DNA of 64,000 nucleotides from Paramacrobiotus metropolitanus (Eukaryota; Tardigrada; Eutardigrada; Parachela; Macrobiotidae), in contig NW_026570343.1 in assembly GCF_019649055.1 (NCBI RefSeq), positions 328,427 through 392,426 of the forward strand, in the 5' to 3' direction. The position numbers were made by a program, and so were the translations under genes. The notes beneath the pieces were generated by a model. It saw nothing but the letters and a program-made list of their open reading frames with translations, ran no database searches and was not told the origin of the DNA. Below, one piece after another: positions 24,401 through 34,184 of this stretch. How positions within the stretch are numbered: position 1 is the stretch's first letter; every line of letters starts with the position of its first letter.

Positions 24401-25343
24401 CAGCAAGTTTTCGGAAATACTAGTACCTGCCAGTCATTAACGCTGTAATTAAAGCGTGAGAACACCGTATCGACGATACGCATTCCATTGCGCCCAATCG
24501 TCAACTGACGCGAAGGCAGCTCGAAACTGCGATTGATGAATTCCTCCTTGAACTGCCGGGCGCCGGTATGCGGTAACACGGTGAGCGATTCGTTTAAAAC
24601 CTGCACATGCCATGACCTTTATAAATGCTTAATAACTGAATGGTTTTTCAGTTTTAAGCTCACATAAGTCAACACGTAAAGGCTTTCGTAAATTGCCATC
24701 GCGATATCGTTGCGCTGCAAAAAATGCCGTGATTAGTGTTTTCTTTGCGTGTTCTCTGTACAGTTCTTATGATACTGAATAATGCAGGTTGGAATGTACC
24801 TTTTCATCGGGCGCAAATGTATAATTGTATGTATCGACCGAGCGCTGAGCTTGCGCGTCAATGATATCACGAATAGCTGACCAATCGGGATTGATAAAGT
24901 TTAGGGCAATCACAGACTGCAAAGCTTCGTAAGCAACCTGAACAATAACCAGGCAAAAGGTCAAGCAAATCGTTTATAAATCCGTCTAGCGTAAAATTAA
25001 CCGATACAAACCGCATCACTAATCCGTTTTTTTCGGGTATTTTTATTTTTAACTTGATGGTATATTCACCTGATCCAGGCCGTCCTTCATTTCCCAGGTG
25101 AAATCCAGTGATGACGGGCCGAGGATGGGTCGCACGTACAGGAAGACCTAATCAGCTTTCATTTCACAGCTGACAAGCTGCCAATTACAGCAAAATTTAT
25201 ATGACCGACGTACGTATTGAGATGCATCCATGTGTAGCATTTTCGAGGTAATCTGCAATTACATGAGAGCTTAATAAGACAAGGCTCGTGGTAATTAAAG
25301 GATGAGTGCTGTACCAGGAACTGGCGCAAGATGTTTTCCCTTG
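21416..25343 (-). pseudogene. Receptor guanylyl cyclase, 3' part (exons 4b-21), cut off by a retrotransposon
   Basis: Exons, all joining in phase: 25315-25343 (second half of exon 4), 25214-25252, 25070-25147, 24800-24937, 24664-24714, 24427-24600, 24114-24243, 23986-24055, 23593-23827, 23356-23529, 22989-23249, 22599-22849, 22321-22540, 22127-22265, 21973-22021, 21835-21884, 21590-21681, 21416-21520. Introns are mostly 50-150 nt. In order they encode the rest of the ligand-binding domain, one membrane helix (exon 11, LPLYVGIAVAAVVILIG), a kinase-homology domain, the coiled dimerisation helix (LARHAEALEDAV...ELLVETKK) and the cyclase domain (DVYKVETIKDGYV, VASGLPLRNG, LPRYCL, FGDTMNTASRMES). 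Such receptors make cGMP on peptide binding. Oddly, the first metal-binding Asp of FSD..GF is Ser (LFSSLTGF), so activity is doubtful. Exon 14-15 borders are the least certain. The gene is interrupted rather than decayed; no other stop was found. Confidence 0.88.
25340..25343. repeat. Target-site duplication CTTG, left copy
   Basis: CTTG directly precedes the TG of the left LTR and recurs at 49390-49393 directly after the CA of the right LTR. A 4-bp duplication is normal for Ty3/Gypsy integrases. Confidence 0.9.
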
Positions 25344-25918
25344 TGTCGTGTATAAGCGTTCACGCCGGTTAAGGCTCCATGAACAATCTTTACTCTTCCA
25401 CGCCTGTAATGCTCAATCGGTAGGCACTCGTACTCTCAAACTGTAACAGAAGAACTAAGGTGGAAATAGACGAACGATTCAGGAACACGAGAAGATCAGG
25501 AATCCCTCAGGAACGAGCTAACCACAACTTCCGGTCGTAAGTCCTGTGAGGATCGGTAAGAGCTAGGACGATTGTGTCACGAGCAAACCTGTATTCTATG
25601 CAATAATCCGGGAGCGATCATGTACATCAGAAGGAACAAGTATTGCTGTCTCTTTATCCAATTCACATCACAGTTCACAACGCTAGGAAATCGTAATTAG
25701 AAGCAGTCTCAGAAGTAAATCTCAGACTACTGATCCCGATATTAGGCATCACCAGAACTTATATAGACTTTGCGTTATGACATCATATACATCGCTAGTA
25801 AAAGAGAACAGCAAATCACAGCATTGATTGACTAGATTATCCGTTATGTTGCAGGTGGAAGGCGGACAGTCATCATCCAGTACGTACACCCGGCGTATGA
25901 TCCTACTCCCATACGTCA
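25344..25918 (-). repeat. 3' LTR (575 bp)
   Basis: It matches 48816-49389 except for one extra G (cgctaggaaa versus cgctagaaa) and one substitution (caataatcc versus caataagcc). On the minus strand it starts TGACGTATGGG and ends ...ACGACA. A TATA box (ctatataag on the minus strand) lies at 25758-25766. Confidence 0.95.
25758..25766 (-). promoter_or_regulatory. TATA box in the 3' LTR
   Basis: ctatataag on the minus strand; the same sequence is at 49229-49237 in the 5' LTR, where it would drive the genomic transcript. Confidence 0.65.
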
Positions 25919-25930
25919 CCCCCACGAACG
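25919..25930 (-). promoter_or_regulatory. Polypurine-tract-like end next to 3' LTR
   Basis: On the minus strand cgttcgtgggggtgacg crosses the boundary, with the LTR beginning at TGACG. The purine run GTGGGGG is short for a plus-strand primer but is in the right place. The 14-mer tcacccccacgaac that spans this junction on the plus strand is repeated inside the Pol ORF (see findings). Confidence 0.55.
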
Positions 25931-26576
25931 ATGCTTGGCCGTGCCAAAATAAACAATCCATCCCGCAACATCCCAGTGCGATTGTGCACTTCCATCCATC
26001 CTGATCCCGATCCACCGCACAATCCACGCGTCCATCCGATGCCCAATGTGACTGTACGCCGCGATTCCAGAGAGTTAGTGTGTGGAATCCTTGGCGAAGA
26101 GGCATCCGGAAGTCCACGGGTTTGGCAGGGCGGAGGTCCAAGGATCCAGGAAGGCAAACTATGAATTACTGACATGGTGCCGCTTGAGTTTGGATGGTGT
26201 TTTATGTACAGTTTACGGCACAAAGCTTTATTAACTGTGAAACTAAAATCTTAAAATGTGATTATGTGTAATTCTGTAGAACTATGCATTAAACGAACGA
26301 GACCGCGATAACCAACAACCAGTAGTATTCTTACGAATTCTCGAGTACTACATCATCCAGTAACAACGGTCAACAACAACAAACAAGCAAAAATATCTGC
26401 ATAAAAATCATGAGGACAAATTACTGGTAGATGAGAGCAAATTTAAACCAGCAAAAGAATATCAGTAGCAATAAGATCAACACGGCTTTGGTAAAGCAAA
26501 GTCATTAGACAACACAAGGCCAGTAAAAAGGCGAGATCAAAGAAAGCAAAAGATCAAGGACAAAGGTGAGTCAAGG
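25931..26576. other. Element 3' untranslated region
   Basis: There is no convincing coding here. It contains CA-rich phrases such as caacggtcaacaacaacaaac and separates the RGG ORF from the 3' LTR. Confidence 0.5.
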
Positions 26577-27380
26577 TTACTTGCCAGCACTGGGAGCCAA
26601 TGAAAACAAACCAGTAATGCCAGAGCCAGACGCTGCAGCGGCATCCAAACGGCGAGAAACTTCCGCAGCCATGTGACGTCGACGATCAGCATCCAATTCC
26701 CGCTGCTGCTGTTGGGCCAAATAGCCAGGCACAAAATTATGTTCAGCAGAACCAACAGGACCGGAAGGCGCAGACGGCGCACGTGGGCGATCAGCCGGAG
26801 AACGGTCGCGGGCATCGCGGACAATCGGCACTTCAGGAAGTGGCAACACATTCGGAGGCAAACCGGGAAAGTCAGCATTCTGCGGGGCTTGCTGCTGCAC
26901 AGGCGGAATGACAGCCAGAGGGACAACAACAGCATTCAAGGCTGGTGGGCCATGTAGATTGACAGCAGGGTTGACACCATTGGGCTCACCTGCAGCCACA
27001 TTTCCGTTGCCTTGGATCGGATTCGGTGCATTCGCTGCTTGGTTGCCCAGGTCGTCAACCTCCATGTTTGCGGCGGCAGCTTCCACTGGAGCAACTGGGT
27101 GAGCGTCTCCATCAAGTACTTCAATAACTTCCGGTGCGCCCAGAGGTCGGCCATTACGACGCCAATGATCGTTTCCACGACGCAAGTTATTGTCTCCAAA
27201 ATTCCGATGATTTCCTCGGCCGTACGGACGAAAGTTGCCACGGTAAGCACCACGGGCTCCACCCCTTCCTCGGTGATTATAACCGGCATTATACTGTTGC
27301 TGCTGGCTGGAGGATGAATGAAAAATAGCGTCAACCAGCTTATCAAAAGCTCGGTTAGGATCAATAGGCGGCATGCCCAA
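26577..27380 (-). CDS. Cargo ORF: RGG/Q-rich putative RNA-binding protein (267 aa)
   Basis: It begins MGMPPIDPNRAFDKLVDAIF, a possible short helix. An RGG/RG-rich tract follows at about residues 35-80 (HRGRGGARGAYRGNF, YGRGN, RRGNDHWRR). The centre is Pro/Asn/Ala-rich and low in complexity. The C-terminal part has a charged helix (QQQRELDADRRRHMAAEVSR). RGG tracts bind RNA, and a similar Arg/Gly/Asn tract occurs near the Gag-Pol junction of the same element, so a nucleocapsid-like or RNA-packaging role is plausible inference. No catalytic motif is seen. It is the ORF closest to the 3' LTR and could use a spliced or internal transcript. Confidence 0.7.
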   Translation of the reverse strand: MGMPPIDPNRAFDKLVDAIFHSSSSQQQQYNAGYNHRGRGGARGAYRGNFRPYGRGNHRNFGDNNLRRGNDHWRRNGRPLGAPEVIEVLDGDAHPVAPVEAAAANMEVDDLGNQAANAPNPIQGNGNVAAGEPNGVNPAVNLHGPPALNAVVVPLAVIPPVQQQAPQNADFPGLPPNVLPLPEVPIVRDARDRSPADRPRAPSAPSGPVGSAEHNFVPGYLAQQQQRELDADRRRHMAAEVSRRLDAAAASGSGITGLFSLAPSAGK

Positions 27381-27908
27381 CTAATGAAAACTAGTGACCT
27401 TTTACGCTAAAAGTAAAGAGAAAAAGGCGTTAAAATCACAGTCTACACACAGCGAAAATCAAGCATGCCAGAAGGCCGAAACGAAAAATCCACAATGCCG
27501 ATTTCTGCACACTACGCGCAAGCGATTTTATACCTGTCTGCTGGAACGAAATTTAAAAGTGTGGCAGATTCCATACAGGTAAGAAAAACAACCAATCAGC
27601 GCTTCGCGCCATATCCTTTTAATGCAACGTAATCGAAGATCAGATCTATCCAGGTACAATGAGAGATTTAACACTGATAGCCACAGCAAAGCGGCAAAAA
27701 TATTAAACGACCAGTTCAATGACTCAATCCAGCGCGTAAAATTAGAAAGATAAAAGTTTGATACAGTAAAGCACAATATTCCTGTGACACTCTATAATAC
27801 AGAATGTAGTAGAGACACAACGGTGACGATCATTGAGACAATATCGAAGCAATCAAACCAAAAGTATCTGGAAATTAGGACGAAGAAGCACAGCCAGGAA
27901 CGATCGTG

Positions 27909-28823
27909 TTACAGTTCATCCGAATGCGGCTGTTGCTGAGCATAAACCGTCGGTTCCGCAATTTCAGGTGAATCCTCGCGAGCGACTGCAGCAACAGGTG
28001 GCACAGCTGGAACAACCGGCTGCATAAAAGGCAGCGGATCAACATCCATTTTGTCCAGATCGGATCCATCGTCGTTCTCACAATCAACTTCCATATCAAC
28101 ATTCTCGTCAGCTTCGACATCAGCATTCTGTTCCGGGGATAACACAGCCGAGGGATCCTCACGATCTTCCCCATCATCCGAGACAGATACTTCGCTTGGC
28201 GCCGAAGACGAGGACGGTGAAACCTCCTTGTACTTGCGCTTTTCCCCACGAGTGCGAAAATTATATGGCCCAGCAGAAGTGGATGGCTGCGGTTCATCAT
28301 CATTGGCAACTCCGCCAGCAACACCTTGACGCACAACTGCATCCTTTTCCTGTCGTTTCTCCAATTCTTCAAACAAACGGACAAAGACCGGATTGAGATA
28401 CATGTACTGGCCACGCAATTCAAGTGCAATAGGAGTAGGCAGTGACCGTGTAATGGTACACAAATCAAATCGATTAATTAAAACTCCGTTGATGAACAAA
28501 AAGCGTGATAAATATAAACGCGGATAATAGCGGTGAAATCTGTTTAATCCGGTAAAATAGGCTTCAGTAACGACGAGCTCACCACGTTTATCCGCGACGA
28601 CCATTCTTGGAAATACTCCGGAATGCGCTCGTTTACGAGCCGTCTGCTTGGTTTTGAAGACCGGCCGCGGTGCATCCGGGTTATAAGGCACATAAAGAAT
28701 TCCGCCTTTGCGCAGATGTTCCTCGTCTAAACACAGTTGAAACGACAATGAGCGCAAGCAAAACTTAACCATGATCAACTGCAAAACTGGCAGAAGAAGC
28801 AACGAAACAAAATAAAGCAACAT
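27909..28823 (-). CDS. Cargo ORF of unknown function with acidic tail (304 aa)
   Basis: The frame starts with a hydrophobic stretch (MLLYFVSLLLLPVLQLIM) that could be a signal or membrane anchor, but an internal Met at residue 18 may be the real start. Residues of about 35-160 look like a folded domain, with the motif ILYVPYNPD, an Arg/Lys-rich patch and several aromatic residues (FHRYYPRLYLSRFLF). From about 170 on the chain is Ser/Glu/Asp-rich and disordered. The phrase YNPD also occurs in the ORF at 36206-37054, followed by a similar spacing of basic and aromatic residues; a shared origin is possible but weakly supported. No known family is recognised. Confidence 0.65.
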   Translation of the reverse strand: MLLYFVSLLLLPVLQLIMVKFCLRSLSFQLCLDEEHLRKGGILYVPYNPDAPRPVFKTKQTARKRAHSGVFPRMVVADKRGELVVTEAYFTGLNRFHRYYPRLYLSRFLFINGVLINRFDLCTITRSLPTPIALELRGQYMYLNPVFVRLFEELEKRQEKDAVVRQGVAGGVANDDEPQPSTSAGPYNFRTRGEKRKYKEVSPSSSSAPSEVSVSDDGEDREDPSAVLSPEQNADVEADENVDMEVDCENDDGSDLDKMDVDPLPFMQPVVPAVPPVAAVAREDSPEIAEPTVYAQQQPHSDEL

Positions 28824-28924
28824 GACAACGATTGTCGTATCTCATGAGGGTAGTAACGCGGAACGTCTACACTAGAAGCGAAAAATACTACAGGTAAATT
28901 TCAGACTTGTGAAAAACCACAACA

Positions 28925-29452
28925 TTACAATAAAACCACGACAAACACGGCAATACCTCGCTTTGCTTTTACAGATGGAGTCTCGGAAGACGATGGCTCT
29001 TCTTCTGTCAAGTCTGGAGTTCCCAGCTGTCTCTCCGCCTGCGTCTGCGGTTTCTTCGGTGATGGCTGACGGATCTCAACGTCAGGGCTAGCAGGGAATA
29101 ATCCTCTTCGAGCCTGGCGGCGAACCACAGCAGCATTGCGTCGCAAAATTGTTCGTCGCCGCTGTGCATCATATCGGCGCTGCAAAGCATGAACTATCGC
29201 ATCTGCCCAACTCGTTGGAGGTTGCTGAGCCTCTGCTGCACTCACCGATCCCGATGACCCAGAAGATTGCGCAGAAAACACTGGTTGGGCGGCGGTACGG
29301 CGAGAGACTCGAGATCGAGTGACACGCGATGAAGAACGGGCTTCATCGCTGTCCGGAGAATAACCAAAACTTAATCCCGCTGTTGCTCGACTCGGGCGCG
29401 GTGTACGCGAAGCAGTCTTCCGCGCAGTCGCTTTCGTTGCGGGAGGCGACAT
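28925..29452 (-). CDS. Cargo ORF: basic, Ser/Arg-rich protein (~175 aa)
   Basis: I chose the ATG at 29452 (MSPPATKATARKTA) over an upstream frame extension because the small cargo ORF at 34367 starts in the same style (MTPPASERKK). The N-terminus is Ser/Thr/Arg-rich and basic, like a nucleic-acid-binding or nuclear-targeting tail. A helix follows at about 90-130 (WADAIVHALQRRYDAQRRRT...RRQARRG), then an acidic segment and a hydrophobic last ten residues. No family is recognised. Confidence 0.6.
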   Translation of the reverse strand: MSPPATKATARKTASRTPRPSRATAGLSFGYSPDSDEARSSSRVTRSRVSRRTAAQPVFSAQSSGSSGSVSAAEAQQPPTSWADAIVHALQRRYDAQRRRTILRRNAAVVRRQARRGLFPASPDVEIRQPSPKKPQTQAERQLGTPDLTEEEPSSSETPSVKAKRGIAVFVVVLL

Positions 29453-30063
29453 TCTCAAAACATAAAAGTGACAAATCAATCGTAAAACGAAGGGAAAAGG
29501 AGAATAACGGAAATGGCAGCAGGTTCAGAAAATTGAGAAACTGAAGTGCAGAGAAAAGCACAACAGAGAATCTACACTGGCACCGACGCCGAGAACTCAA
29601 AATTCACCGAGTATACCACCAGGCGGTTGACAGGCGACAGACTGAATTTTACGAATTTTTATTCCCACTTTTCCCATTTGCCATAGCTCACACAGAATAC
29701 CACTTGTTTCGTTGAGGATTTGCAAATTGCAACCACAAAAACCAAATTTTAACACAAAAAACGAATCATAATGATAAAAAGAACTCGAAGAGGGAAAGTC
29801 AAAACCAAAACACGCGGCTGGGAAATATTCAGAACACAGACCAGAAACTGTGCAGTTTCTGATAGCATTGCCATATCAGGGCGGCTGACAAGTGACAAAA
29901 TGCCGCATCGCAAGCACAGAAAATATCAGCTGTTCATCCATAAAAAGCGAGGAACCCAACAATATCTATCCTTTTACGGTGACGGATTTTCTGTTTCATT
30001 TTATTACTAGCTTGTTTCTCTTCGCCGAATTTTATTTTAATCAGTTCTAATCATCCGATCATC
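29453..30063. other. Divergent intergenic region inside the element
   Basis: This 0.6-kb gap separates a leftward cargo ORF (start 29452) from the rightward spliced gene (start 30064), so it could contain a promoter for the latter. It is AT-rich. No TATA box at a fitting distance is obvious. Confidence 0.45.
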
Positions 30064-31435
30064 ATGTCCGCGCAGCCTGTAGGACCAACTGAAGAGCCTC
30101 TCCCTTCGCCGGAGGCAGACGCGATTGCCCACTATGAATACTGGAAGGGACGAACTCGTGAATCAGTGCAGTTTGCCATGGCGGAGCCTCTACAGCCAAA
30201 CGAAACCATCCGAGACCGTCGACAATTGGCGATGCATACGGCAGCCCACGCGTGCATTCTTGAGGCTGACATTACAGGATACTATGTGGACATGTCATCT
30301 ATCAAGAAATTCGTTGTGGAAATGCACGATGATTTTACAGAAGAACGAGTGGATTTCTTCCTTGGCGACGCTATCAACGCTGGTATCTTGCTCAAGAAGA
30401 TGAGCCGCGACGGGCGCTTTGTCCTAGAAGTCGCCGAAGAAGTCAAGAATAACCGCGATCCAGAGACGAAGGTAATCGACACAACTAGCAAGTTTCGTCG
30501 GATGATTCGCGTAATCCTCTACCACGGTCGATACGCCATGTCACGCACCGAAATCCAACACTGGATCTGTACGTTCGACGTACAGTTGCAGGACGTGGAC
30601 TACTGGCTGGAGCGCGGGCTGCGCCAACTGGTTAACCAGAAACATGTCGTCGTCGTCTACGGGAATCTTTTCGTGGATAGCTGCATCGACCTGTGGCTAC
30701 GAAGCATTCGCGGCTGCTGTCTCTGCACCACTCTAGCCCAAACTATCAGTAAGTGTTTGTGTTTTTCAAAACGGCATTTTCGATATTACGTTTTAAAATA
30801 GCCTTAACAACGCTGTATACTGCAGATCATCTTGCCTTGCGGAATTTAATAAAATGATTTATTGTGCAGATATCAAAATGGGCACTATGAAGGTGACAAT
30901 CAACGGAAGAGACACAGAGCAACACTTTGCCGATTGTAGCTTCGGTTACGTGGGACAGGACGGGGATTTGGTTGTCGATGGCGTCATGGAGCGGCTGGAC
31001 GCAATCGAGCCCGAGAAGAACAACACCACGAACGTAAATCTGATAATCCGGGCTAACAAAGACGGGCGTATTGAGCGAGAACCAATTATCACGCTCACTC
31101 AGCTGAAAGCTATGGGCGGCCGTCCGAAATATGTTCCCCGATCGAAAAGTACGGATACCGAGAAGAAAGGCCAGAAGACCAAGGAGAAGGCCGAAAAGCC
31201 TGACAATGAAGTAAGCACTGCAAAGCCGGATGCTATGAAAAAGCCCGACGCAATCGACAAATTATTAGAACAAGTCGAACGCGAAAAGGATATTATGGAT
31301 AACTGCAAGGCGCTGGTAAACACGCTGAAGGCTCGAGCGACGATGGATGCTAAACATATCGCGTATATCCGTGAGGCTCTAGAACAGCGTCTTGCCAACT
31401 TGAAAACTGCAAAGGAGAATTTGGATCTGGATTAA
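30064..31435 (+). CDS. Opposite-strand cargo gene with a spliceosomal intron (~416 aa)
   Basis: Two exons: 30064-30748 and 30870-31435. The donor (atca|gtaagtg) and acceptor (ttattgtgcag|at) are strong, and the phases match (1 nt + 2 nt). Exon 1 encodes about 228 residues with a probable folded, helix-rich region (residues about 60-215) carrying paired segments such as VDFFLGDAINAGILLKKM and VDYWLERGLRQLVNQKHVV. Both look like an acidic aromatic helix followed by a short hairpin, reminiscent of tandem winged helices, but I cannot name a family. Exon 2 has a beta-rich start (MKVTINGRDTEQHF), a Lys/Glu/Pro-rich linker and a C-terminal coiled coil. The gene runs against gag-pol. Alternative: two separate ORFs, since exon 2 is also open from an ATG at 30854. 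Confidence 0.72.
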
Positions 31436-31823
31436 ACAGCAGTTTAAGGATATCTGATAATTTTGTTCTGAAATTCGGCCGATTTTGTTTCTTCCGTTTA
31501 ACGTTTTGATCTCGTTGAATTAATCTCATCAGTGTTTTAGCAGGCAACTGTCATAATTCCGTACAAATTCTCATATAGTCGTTAATCTTGCTGGTCGGAC
31601 AGATCTTAATTCGAGTTTTAATTTAGATTTTATGCAGCATTTGAATAACCGCAATAAAGTCAGTGTAACAGAATACGCAATCATAACAACAGTGAATTCC
31701 AGTACAGAGTGAGAAATTAACAGCTTAAAATCAATTATCACACCTGGAACCGTGAATCAAATGCTAAAAACAATTTTAATATTCCATCTTGGGAATAAAG
31801 TTACAGAAACCACCATGGAAAAG
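31436..31823. other. Gap between opposite-strand gene and tRNA-like array
   Basis: AT-rich, presumably holding the 3' UTR of the plus-strand gene. I found no A/B-box pair here. Confidence 0.45.
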
Positions 31824-31937
31824 TAAAAAGAATAGAAAAGAACTTTTAAAACTTGCAAAATGTGTATTCACGCAGGATTGAACCTTGCATCTAGGTGGAC
31901 AACTAAATCCTGCTCTTGCCCATACGCTAGCATGGCT
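31824..31937 (-). ncRNA. tRNA-like unit 1
   Basis: B box ggttcaatcc at 31884-31875 (minus) is perfect. The A-box-like tagcgtatggg starts at 31929. The distance is 46 nt. The T-run is at 31829-31824. Confidence 0.6.
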
Positions 31938-32119
31938 ATACCCCATTTTACTTTTAATTTGGCAATCACTGGAGGCGCTGTACTACGAAAATTCACAATA
32001 TAGTGAAAATTCACCGCTGCAGCAGCTGATAAATTTAAGATTTCACCACCATCATGATCGCAGAATTCATGCCGACAATGGAAATATTTCCACAAGAGTG
32101 ACAGTAAAAATATAAAGAC

Positions 32120-32234
32120 AAAAAAAGTAGGATGTTAGAAAATGCAGTTTTAATTTCAAGGGGTTTCGAACCCGCAACCTTCATTGCACCTGTTGTTGTG
32201 GTTCAACAGTTCAGTGCACTACGCCACTACAATC
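32120..32234 (-). ncRNA. tRNA-like unit 2
   Basis: A box tggcgtagtgc starts at 32226. The B box gggttcgaaaccc is at 32173-32161, inside a self-complementary T-arm-like stretch. A T7 run ends the unit near 32120. The A-B distance of 55 nt fits a class II (long variable arm) tRNA. Confidence 0.68.
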
Positions 32235-32334
32235 TACGAAGTTAAATTTAAAATTCGCTCGTCGGGGATGACCATAAAATTACCAATCTCGAAGCCAACA
32301 TAATACTGCATATAAATTTAAAAATATAAAACCG

Positions 32335-32444
32335 AAAAAGAAGGTTTTTAAATTAAAGGGATTAACTTTTAGGGATTCGAACTCTAGACTTGCAAGAAGC
32401 GGGTCGGTATGGATTCTCAGTCAAGCCACTACGCCACAAGGTGC
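32335..32444 (-). ncRNA. tRNA-like unit 3
   Basis: A box tggcgtagtgg starts at 32436 and matches the consensus exactly. The B-box-like agttcgaatcc is near 32383-32373. The A-B distance is 54 nt. An acceptor-like gcacctt precedes the A box, but the pairing strand after the B box is missing, so it is not a normal tRNA. Confidence 0.7.
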
Positions 32445-32581
32445 TCTACGCTAAAGCCGAATTAGAATTAACACCGGAAGCGCCATGTCGTGTATATTTA
32501 ATCGTGTATATTTAATCAGACTGCACGAGGGATTAAACCTTGACACTTCTTCCCACAAAAGGTACAAAAATATAGGGCAGG

Positions 32582-32693
32582 AAAAATGTAGTTTTCAACA
32601 TGCAGCATGCAACCCTGAGATTAAGACTAGCCGTTCAGGAGGTAGAACATGAGGCGAATGGCCATCATTCAAAGCCACTGAACTACAAAGTCA
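32582..32693 (-). ncRNA. tRNA-like unit 4 (degenerate B box)
   Basis: A box tagttcagtgg starts at 32685. The expected B box is only gggttgcatgc near 32614-32606. The T5 run is at 32586-32582. A further B-box-like ggtttaatcc at about 32538-32529 belongs to no clear unit. Confidence 0.5.
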
Positions 32694-32840
32694 CACGAAT
32701 ACAGACGAAGAGATGGCCAAGTGCAATGTTAACCATTGAGTGTATATACAATTTTACACCCAGCTCTCTGAGTTTAATTCCGATATTCTGGGAGCTATTT
32801 GTCAATACTTTTCCCACGACGATAACAAAAATATGAGACG

Positions 32841-32953
32841 AAAAAAGTAAGGTTATGAAAATTGCAAATTAGCTGTAAGGGACTTGAACCCGCAACCGTT
32901 TCATTTCCCCCTTGCTGCAGTTCAACGGTGCAAAGCACTATACTACGCTGTTC
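32841..32953 (-). ncRNA. tRNA-like unit 5
   Basis: A-box-like tagtatagtgc starts at 32945. The B box ggttcaagtcc at 32890-32880 is perfect. The distance is 56 nt. The T6 run is at 32846-32841. Confidence 0.68.
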
Positions 32954-33052
32954 TACGACAGTTATTTTTGAATTCGCTCACCGGAGAGGAACACAAAATT
33001 ACAGCGGTCAACCGTAATACGTATCTGATGGTACTGTGACATTATAAAACGC

Positions 33053-33169
33053 AAAAAAAAAAGAAGGTTTTAGAAAATGTGCATTACTTGCAAGGGTTTC
33101 GAACCCAAGGCCCTAAATTGACCGAGTCGTAGCGGAGACAAGGCGGACAACCACTACACTACGAAGACT
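33053..33169 (-). ncRNA. tRNA-like unit 6
   Basis: A box tagtgtagtgg starts at 33161. The B box gggttcgaaaccc is at 33106-33094. A T10 run ends the unit at about 33062-33053. The distance is 57 nt. Confidence 0.68.
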
Positions 33170-33297
33170 CACAGCAAAACACGAAAATCCGCACGGGAAA
33201 GGCTGTACAACTATGTGCCGCTCGCTGAAAACTGATAAGGAATTAGCGGTATCACAACGAATGTGTAAGTACAACCAAACGCAAAAGTTTAGACACG

Positions 33298-33417
33298 AAA
33301 AAGAAGGTTTTAAGAAAATGCTTTTAAATTTTTGCGGATTTGAACCCAGGGCCAGCAGTAGGTAAACGGATTCGCCTGGTATTGTCCTCACAGCTTAACC
33401 GGTCGACTACTAGAGTC
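33298..33417 (-). ncRNA. tRNA-like unit 7 (Leu/Ser-type A box)
   Basis: The A region tagtcgaccggttaagc starts at 33409 and resembles the tggccgagnggttaaggc box of class II tRNAs. The B box gggttcaaatccg at 33347-33335 is perfect. The distance is 64 nt. The T5 run is at 33302-33298. Confidence 0.7.
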
Positions 33418-33550
33418 ATCGGCAGAAATAGTGTGAATAACACTGCTTACAGTGTCAGTACTCGTATTGACGCCTCTCAACGGTGGTCCAGCCAATATTC
33501 CTCATATTAAATCCCATGAATAAGAATATAACGATCCATGAAATAAAAAC

Positions 33551-33649
33551 AAAAAATGAGGATATTTAGAAAATCGCGTTTTTATATAGACTGGAACCTC
33601 CGACCTCCAATGACGAAGCAACGGAAGCCTCTACTATACTAGCGGGGTC
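33551..33649 (-). ncRNA. tRNA-like unit 8
   Basis: A-box-like tagtatagtag starts at 33641. B-box-like ggttccagtc is at 33598-33589. The distance is 44 nt. The T6 run is at 33556-33551. This is the most upstream unit on the sense strand. Confidence 0.55.
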
Positions 33650-34184
33650 GCTCTACGCAAAATGTTTGAAAATATCGGCGCCAAAAACGTACACCTAGTC
33701 AATGGTAGGTGTGCTAGAAGCCTACCCACCCAAGCAACCAACTGCGTGAAAACCAATACAATGTCCCAACGGAAGTGGAGTCTCATGCGGTTATGCGTTA
33801 CATTGTCCAAAAATTACCGACAACAGCAGCGACAGCGGCTACTTAAACTTTATTAAATTCGCAACTCTCCTAATAAATGACTAAGAGGACCCGCAACAGG
33901 ATACAACGGAACATCCATAATGTGCAGACCGTACGCAACTAACCAAACAGGAAACTAAACGATAAAATGCTCGGACTAGCCCAACGAAGATAAAGAGTGG
34001 AAAACTAAAAGATCCACAATATGAGATCAGCCGCGAGTAAGTACAATCATAAGGGTAAAAGAGTAGAAGCGCGTAAAATCCATACGCTTAAAGTAACGCG
34101 CCACACACACTCCATTCACAACAGAAGGTACTCTGGGTCACCGTGCGAAATCCACCTCCGAAAAGTCCATCCAAGGATAACACA
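33650..34184. other. Spacer between array and small basic ORF
   Basis: I see no A/B-box pair and no convincing ORF. Confidence 0.45.

Larger units (their letters stand above)
31824..33649 (-). repeat. Array of eight tRNA-like units (Pol III-type), period ~210-290 bp
   Basis: Eight diverged units lie head to tail on the minus strand, the same sense as gag-pol. Each has an A-box-like TRGYNNAGTGG, a B-box-like GGTTCRANNCC 44-64 nt further on (one unit is degenerate), then a conserved tail of about 45 nt with TTTTC and ending in a run of 4 or more T. Spacing of the B boxes is about 286, 210, 232, 275, 216, 240 and 253 bp. The layout is that of tRNA-derived SINE heads or of separate tRNA-like genes. 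The tail similarity (cattttctaaaacc-ttcttttt pattern) proves common descent of the units. Individual units are listed next. Confidence 0.85.

Noticed and set aside
32160-33640. Reading the array units as true host tRNA genes
   Set aside because: Acceptor strands do not pair and unit tails are shared and SINE-like; tRNA-like units of an element fit better.
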